The notes beneath the pieces are model-generated. The model was not told the origin of the DNA. It searched no databases and saw nothing but the letters and a program-made list of their open reading frames with translations. Below, one piece after another: positions 7,453 to 10,514 of a DNA stretch of 10,514 nucleotides. Made by a program: the position numbers and the translations under genes. How positions within the stretch are numbered: position 1 is the stretch's first letter; the number at the start of each line of letters is the position of its first letter. Source of the DNA: Candidatus Eiseniibacteriota bacterium (GTDB lineage Bacteria > JAFGKV01). The DNA lies in assembly GCA_025453925.1 (NCBI GenBank), contig JALOPK010000279.1, positions 1 to 10,514 on the forward strand. The letters are read 5' to 3'.

Positions 7453-8318
7453 GAAAGCGCCCTTTCCAGGGTACAGAACATGCCGGTCAATAGATCGGCG
7501 CCCGAAGTGGCGCCCATCCGGAGGAGCCGGTCGCCATGGGCGCTGACCGCCGCGCCGTCACCGCGCGAAAGTCCTTCGACAAGGGCCTTTACGGGCGCCG
7601 CGAACGATCCCTCCGCCGCCATGGTCAGCGCGGTGCCCGAGAGGAGGGTAGTCTGCGGAGTGTGCCGGCGGAACTCGGCGAAAGGCATGACGAATCGATC
7701 TATCCCGAGCCAGGCGAGCACGTGCCGCGCGGCGAGGTGCCCGACGAGGAAATCGTCGCCGCCCGGGGTGAGGCCGATGCCGGTCCCGCAGAGCCTCCGC
7801 ACCCCTTCGGCTTCCCTTCCGCCAAACAGGAGTTGAACCCCTCTCTCGATCTCCTGGTTGCAGGGGATCTCAAACCCGCACCGCACCGGCGCATCCTCGT
7901 GGAGCAGCCATGCCAGACTCCCGGCCGGGGCGCGGGCTGCCATGTCTTCCCTGCTCACCGCGACCAGGCCGCGCACACTCCGGTCGTCTGCTGCGCCCAA
8001 GTCCAGGCGGGAACACCACCTGTAGGTCGGGACGAGGAGAAAGCGGCGGCCTCCCACCAGGAGCCGCTCGTCGTGTATGCTCAGCGAGGACTCCTGAACC
8101 ACGGTAAGATCCCGCAGAACGACATTCACCGGCCCGTTGCCCACGCCCTCGTCCACCACGGAGACCGTCACTCTCTCACCCACAAAGTTCACTGCGTGGC
8201 GGAAACGCGAGTGGACGGCGTAGGTCCCCGGGGCGATTCTGTCGCCCCAGGAGACAACCGGAGCCAAAGCGCCAGGCTGACTTATGTTGGCGTCGGAACC
8301 CCACGATCGGGCGCGCAT
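7449..8318 (-). CDS. allH: DUF2877 protein, AllH/YlbF-type subunit of an oxamate carbamoyltransferase-like complex
   Basis: This is the first gene of the operon: 289 residues from ATG 8318 with GAAGGAG six bases upstream. The DUF2877 signature GTGIGLTPGGDDFLVG is at 178-193, followed by PQTTLLSGTAL at 221-231 and GATSGADLLTGM at 269-280, the usual C-terminal block. The N-terminal half (about 1-150) is beta-rich and poorly conserved, as is normal for the family. Length is close to E. coli YlbF (about 270). In E. coli this protein is reported with FdrA and YlbE as part of oxamic transcarbamylase; its own contribution is not clear. The stop overlaps the fdrA start (ATGA). There are no membrane segments or signal peptide, so it is probably cytoplasmic. 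The frame is intact. Confidence 0.88.
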   Translation of the reverse strand: MRARSWGSDANISQPGALAPVVSWGDRIAPGTYAVHSRFRHAVNFVGERVTVSVVDEGVGNGPVNVVLRDLTVVQESSLSIHDERLLVGGRRFLLVPTYRWCSRLDLGAADDRSVRGLVAVSREDMAARAPAGSLAWLLHEDAPVRCGFEIPCNQEIERGVQLLFGGREAEGVRRLCGTGIGLTPGGDDFLVGHLAARHVLAWLGIDRFVMPFAEFRRHTPQTTLLSGTALTMAAEGSFAAPVKALVEGLSRGDGAAVSAHGDRLLRMGATSGADLLTGMFCTLERALS

Positions 8319-8362
8319 GATGCTCCTTCGGAATCCGGCCCACGGCTTTCCTCAACGGGACG

Positions 8363-8390
8363 ATGTTCGCCGATCACGGTGGCGTGTCAA
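8363..8390 (-). promoter_or_regulatory. Predicted sigma70-type promoter of the DUF2877-to-CoA-transferase operon
   Basis: On the minus strand a perfect TTGACA (8390-8385) is followed after 16 bases by GAACAT (8368-8363), which keeps the key A2 and T6 of a -10 box but matches only three of six positions. The implied transcript starts near 8355, about 37 bases before the ATG at 8318. The weak -10 beside a perfect -35 would suit an activated promoter. Sigma-factor preference in this lineage is unknown. Confidence 0.45.
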
Positions 8391-8396
8391 GGGGGA

Positions 8397-8408
8397 GACC
8401 GATCGGTC
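8397..8408. promoter_or_regulatory. 12-bp perfect palindrome, candidate operator
   Basis: GACCGATCGGTC reads identically on both strands and lies 6 bp upstream of the predicted -35 box of the catabolic operon. That is a usual place for a dimeric activator, or for a repressor site. CGATCGG recurs at 8421-8427, as if half-sites were repeated. No regulator gene is in the window to pair with it. Confidence 0.35.
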
Positions 8409-8496
8409 CGGGTGGAGACGCGATCGGAAGGCGCAGGTCAGGCACACCCGCCACCGACGCCTGCTGTGCGGCGTGGCGTGCCCCAAGCGGGAGCAC

Positions 8497-8533
8497 GGAA
8501 CAAGACGGGGCGACGGCGCGGGCCCGTCGCCCC
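8497..8533 (-). terminator. Rho-independent-type terminator after the Omp28-like gene
   Basis: On the minus strand, 22 bases after the stop codon, a perfect 10-bp GC-rich stem (GGGGCGACGG with CCGTCGCCCC) closes a 7-base loop and is followed by GTCTTGTTCC. The stem is very stable. The T tract is interrupted, so termination efficiency is uncertain. It separates the surface-protein gene from the operon downstream and supports the operon having its own promoter. Confidence 0.65.
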
Positions 8534-8555
8534 GAAGGCAGGATCCAAGGCTCAG

Positions 8556-9872
8556 TTAGTTCGTGACGACCACCCTGGCTGCAACGTCTCTGCCGCCCGC
8601 GGCAAGCCGCACGACGTACAGCCCCGGCGCCACACGGGCACCGGTGTTGTCGGCCAGATCCCACACGAGGGTGTGGAACCCCGCGTTGGAGGATTCCGGG
8701 AGCAGCCGGCGCACTTCGCGGCCGGCTACATCGAAGACCGTCAGAGAGATCGAACCGCTCACGGGCACCGAGTAACGTAACGTGACGTCTCCCGCCGACG
8801 GGCACGGCCGAGCCGGCTCCAGGTGAAGCGCCGTGGGCGCGCCCCATGTGGTGGGAACCGACACGCTCACGGGAGAGTGGAAACGCTCGATGCCGGAGAG
8901 GGAGACATCCGACAGCGTGTAGCGATAGGTCGTGCCGGCAGCGACATCCCGATCGACGTGCTCATAGGTGTGGGGGACCGCAGTCGTGCCTGCGCCGGGG
9001 ATCATTCCATCGGTGATCACTTCCTCGCGCCCATCGACGATGCGGCGGATACGGAACCCCGCGTTCTGAGTCTCGGACGCCGTCGTCCAGGAGAGAAGCA
9101 CGCCGTCGCGGGTGGTCTGGGCGGAGAAGTCCAGCAGCTCGACCGGCGTGACTTGCCCCATGTGCCCGCCCTGGAGGATCTCCTTGGTGGCATCGTCCTG
9201 CAGGAAGGCGACGATGGTGCAATCGCGATCACGCCATCCCGCGGGTATCTGGAAGGGCAATTGGAGGGAGACCATCTCCCCGGAGGGGAGGTTCACCGGC
9301 GTGCCCGCAGCCGAGGGGAAGATGTGGAGCGCGGTGAAGTAGAGATGATCGAACCCCTGCCAGTTGTACGTCGAATCATCGCCCGTCGCCACGCACCGCA
9401 GGCTGGCCGAAAGGTCGGGACTCCCGGGCTCATTGGAGATCTGGACATTGACCATGCCGTCTCCGGTGGCCCCGTCATAGGCAAGCAGCGTCAGGTCCAG
9501 CGTGGCCGGGCTCGCCACACCCTCGCGCTGGTTGTAGTATGGCACGTAGTTGACCGGCTGTACGTCGCCGCCCAGGACTCTGACGATGCCGTCGAACATG
9601 ACGGTTGGATACCCGGTGACTGTATAGTAGTTCTTCCGATCGACACAGCCCGCGACCTGAAACACGTCGCTGACGTGATACGCCACCACGGCAAGCCGGT
9701 CTCCAACCTGTTGCTCGAGATTGTAGAGGCCCTCCATAGCCGAAGGGCACCAGCCGCACCAGGTGCCGGTGAATTCCTCACCCACCACGGTGCGCAGCGC
9801 GGCATCGACCGTCACTGGGACGGCCAACGAGAGGGCAAGCAAAGAAGCAAGCAGCGGGAGACGGACCTTCAT
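8556..9872 (-). CDS. Exported Omp28-like/thioredoxin-fold protein with fibronectin-III-like and FlgD-like Ig C-terminal domains
   Basis: The protein has 438 residues from ATG 9872, chosen because GAAGGAGGG lies upstream and a signal peptide follows at once; a TTG-started extension to 9914 has no support. The Sec signal is 1-24 (basic MKVR, hydrophobic LLASLLALSLAV, cleavage after VDA). A thioredoxin-like domain follows: EEFTGTWCGWCP with C39 and C42, and the cis-Pro loop GYPTVMFDG with P89. Residues 120-235 form the beta-rich region seen in Omp28-related proteins. A region at 247-340 (LLDFSAQTTRDGVLLSWTTA) resembles fibronectin III. The end at 355-438 (SLTVFDVAGREVRRLL, AGFHTLVWD, APGLYVVRL) is a FlgD-like Ig or type IX-style sorting domain. 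It is likely exported and surface-attached. The role of the CGWC pair (disulfide exchange or structural) is not settled. It has no evident link to the catabolic operon. Confidence 0.88.
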   Translation of the reverse strand: MKVRLPLLASLLALSLAVPVTVDAALRTVVGEEFTGTWCGWCPSAMEGLYNLEQQVGDRLAVVAYHVSDVFQVAGCVDRKNYYTVTGYPTVMFDGIVRVLGGDVQPVNYVPYYNQREGVASPATLDLTLLAYDGATGDGMVNVQISNEPGSPDLSASLRCVATGDDSTYNWQGFDHLYFTALHIFPSAAGTPVNLPSGEMVSLQLPFQIPAGWRDRDCTIVAFLQDDATKEILQGGHMGQVTPVELLDFSAQTTRDGVLLSWTTASETQNAGFRIRRIVDGREEVITDGMIPGAGTTAVPHTYEHVDRDVAAGTTYRYTLSDVSLSGIERFHSPVSVSVPTTWGAPTALHLEPARPCPSAGDVTLRYSVPVSGSISLTVFDVAGREVRRLLPESSNAGFHTLVWDLADNTGARVAPGLYVVRLAAGGRDVAARVVVTN

Positions 9873-10102
9873 CACGGGTTTCCCTCCTTCCGGTCGTCTG
9901 AACCCCTTGCACAACGCTGGCTGTCAATGACGTGCACCGCCAGTCGTTCGCCGCGGGATGAGCTTGCGCCGCGCCCATCGCCCTCGACCCGCACGGCACC
10001 CCGGCAACCGAGAGGCACTGCGGTGTCGGCACCCCTCAGTGGCCGCCGCGGGGGAAGGGCGCGGAGGAAGCATCATTCCTCCATTCCTCACAATGGGAGC
10101 AC

Positions 10103-10131
10103 ACTCTACGTCGTGTCGACGCCGATGTCAA
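10103..10131 (-). promoter_or_regulatory. Predicted sigma70-type promoter of the Omp28-like gene
   Basis: On the minus strand a perfect TTGACA (10131-10126) is followed by exactly 17 bases and TAGAGT (10108-10103; four of six matches, with T1, A2 and T6 kept). This is the best promoter match I found in the window. Transcription would start near 10096 and leave a 5' leader of about 224 nt before ATG 9872, unusually long for a structural gene. Confidence 0.55.
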
Positions 10132-10275
10132 CTGAATAGCAACCAGCGAGAGAAGAGGGAATTGGAGAGCGGTGCACGACCACGCAGACACAGCCTGAGC
10201 CCGGGTCCCGGGCCGGTGATCCATGGAGACCCTCGAGCGCTCAAGCCGGGGGAAAGGAGATGCCGCCATGAAGAG

Positions 10276-10330
10276 GCGCCTGGCCGGTGACGAGCGCCCG
10301 CCAGGCGCTAAAACACCCCAGGGCGTGGGG
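10276..10330 (-). terminator. Tandem hairpins after the right-edge gene, probable terminator
   Basis: Reading the minus strand, a short stem CCCCA/TGGGG with a 5-base loop starts six bases after the TAA stop and is followed at once by TGTTTT, the T run of an intrinsic terminator. A second hairpin, GCGCCTGGC paired with GCCAGGCGC (9 bp, 15-base loop, 10308-10276), follows and is trailed by CTCTT. Either could terminate; the first has the better T run and the second the better stem. Confidence 0.5.
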
Positions 10331-10335
10331 AGGCC

Positions 10336-10514
10336 TTATGGGTGGTCGATAGCGAAGTCGAACTCGCCCAGGTACCCACCTCCGCCGAGGTTTCCTGTGG
10401 TGTCTACTGCACGGATGCGATACATGCAGTTCACCGCCGGATCTCCCAAACACCACGGCGAATCGCTGAAGGATGGGGCAAGGGTCATCCCGAGCGGAGT
10501 CCACGGTCCGCTCA
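10336..10514 (-). CDS. C-terminal fragment of a secreted protein with a fibronectin-III-like domain
   Basis: The last 58 codons of a gene entering from the right edge, ending at TAA 10338-10336. The visible protein includes DSPWCLGDPAVNCMYRIRAV, then DTTGNLGG and GEFDFAIDHP. The YRIRAVDTTGNLG block followed by GEFDF is the typical last strand of fibronectin-III-like repeats in secreted proteins of FCB-group bacteria. Two Cys (in PWCLG and VNCMY) could form a disulfide. The fragment ends right after the repeat without a FlgD-like sorting domain. What lies upstream (protease, polysaccharide binding or purely structural) is outside the window, so no function is assigned. This frame was preferred over two overlapping open frames because only it gives recognisable protein. 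Confidence 0.7.
   Translation of the reverse strand, partial: SGPWTPLGMTLAPSFSDSPWCLGDPAVNCMYRIRAVDTTGNLGGGGYLGEFDFAIDHP

Larger units (their letters stand above)
9873..10335. other. Intergenic region with a long leader; no convincing gene
   Basis: This stretch of about 460 bp has no frame with family character on either strand. It holds the promoter at 10103-10131, a leader of about 220 nt, the ribosome binding site at about 9880-9890, a 15-base palindrome GCCCGGGTCCCGGGC at 10199-10213 of unknown meaning, and the terminator hairpins near the right end. A small frame, ATG at 10076 or 10073 to TGA at 9926-9924, sits behind GGAGG in the leader, but its Arg/Pro-rich composition looks random. 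Confidence 0.6.

Noticed and set aside
7536-8780. 414-codon open frame on the plus strand
   Set aside because: It crosses antisense to DUF2877, the operon promoter and the terminator of the Omp28-like gene, and shows no family features.
9873-9914. Extended TTG start for the Omp28-like protein
   Set aside because: It would place charged residues before the signal peptide and uses the ribosome binding site region as coding. ATG 9872 has ideal spacing to GGAGGG.
9900-9927. Second TTGACA (9927-9922) close to the Omp28-like gene
   Set aside because: There is no acceptable -10 hexamer at 16-18 bases (GGTTCA or similar), and the start would fall almost on the ribosome binding site.
10241-10504. 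87-codon minus-strand frame overlapping the right-edge gene
   Set aside because: It is the wrong frame: it reads through the terminator region and has no family character, while the neighbouring frame gives a fibronectin-III-like C-terminus ending at TAA.
10268-10514. Plus-strand open frame with an excellent AAAGGAG ribosome binding site running off the right edge
   Set aside because: It is antisense to the fibronectin-III-like fragment, starts inside its terminator hairpin, and its translation is low-complexity. The opposite strand reads as clear protein (YRIRAVDTTGNLG).

Overview
This is a high-GC bacterial window in which every supported gene lies on the minus strand. No rRNA, tRNA, CRISPR array, IS element or integrase was seen. 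Two secreted proteins at the right have the repeat architecture (fibronectin-III-like, FlgD-like Ig, Omp28/thioredoxin-like) common in Gram-negative FCB-group lineages such as Eisenbacteria, Krumholzibacteriota or Latescibacterota. That assignment is an inference from protein style; no marker gene is present.

Layout in transcription order, right to left: (1) 10514-10336, the C-terminal end of a secreted protein with a fibronectin-III-like domain, followed by tandem hairpins; (2) about 460 bp without a convincing gene, holding a good sigma70-type promoter; (3) 9872-8556, an Omp28-like exported protein with a CGWC thioredoxin motif and a FlgD-like C-terminal domain, then a terminator; (4) a 237 bp gap with a promoter and a 12-bp palindrome; (5) a tightly packed operon from 8318 to beyond the left edge: DUF2877 (AllH/YlbF family), FdrA (AllF), DUF1116 (AllG/YlbE), a PF04199 cyclase/hydrolase, the FAD, 2Fe-2S and molybdopterin subunits of a xanthine-dehydrogenase-family molybdenum hydroxylase, and the start of a class III CoA-transferase. 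Most junctions are ATGA or short overlaps, so the genes are probably translationally coupled.

In E. coli the FdrA/YlbE/YlbF trio is reported to form oxamate carbamoyltransferase, which makes carbamoyl phosphate from oxalurate in anaerobic allantoin breakdown. Here the trio sits with a molybdenum hydroxylase, a ring-opening-type hydrolase and a CoA-transferase. The inferred logic is hydroxylation of an N-heterocycle, hydrolytic ring opening, phosphorolysis of a carbamoyl (ureido) group, and CoA activation of the remaining acid. The substrate cannot be read from the sequence. No carbamate kinase or transporter is in the window.

The most striking anomaly is that two operon genes, fdrA and the molybdopterin subunit, are each broken by what looks like a loss of about 45-50 codons plus a frameshift. 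Both halves are otherwise well conserved. The sequence alone cannot tell real pseudogenisation from an assembly fault.
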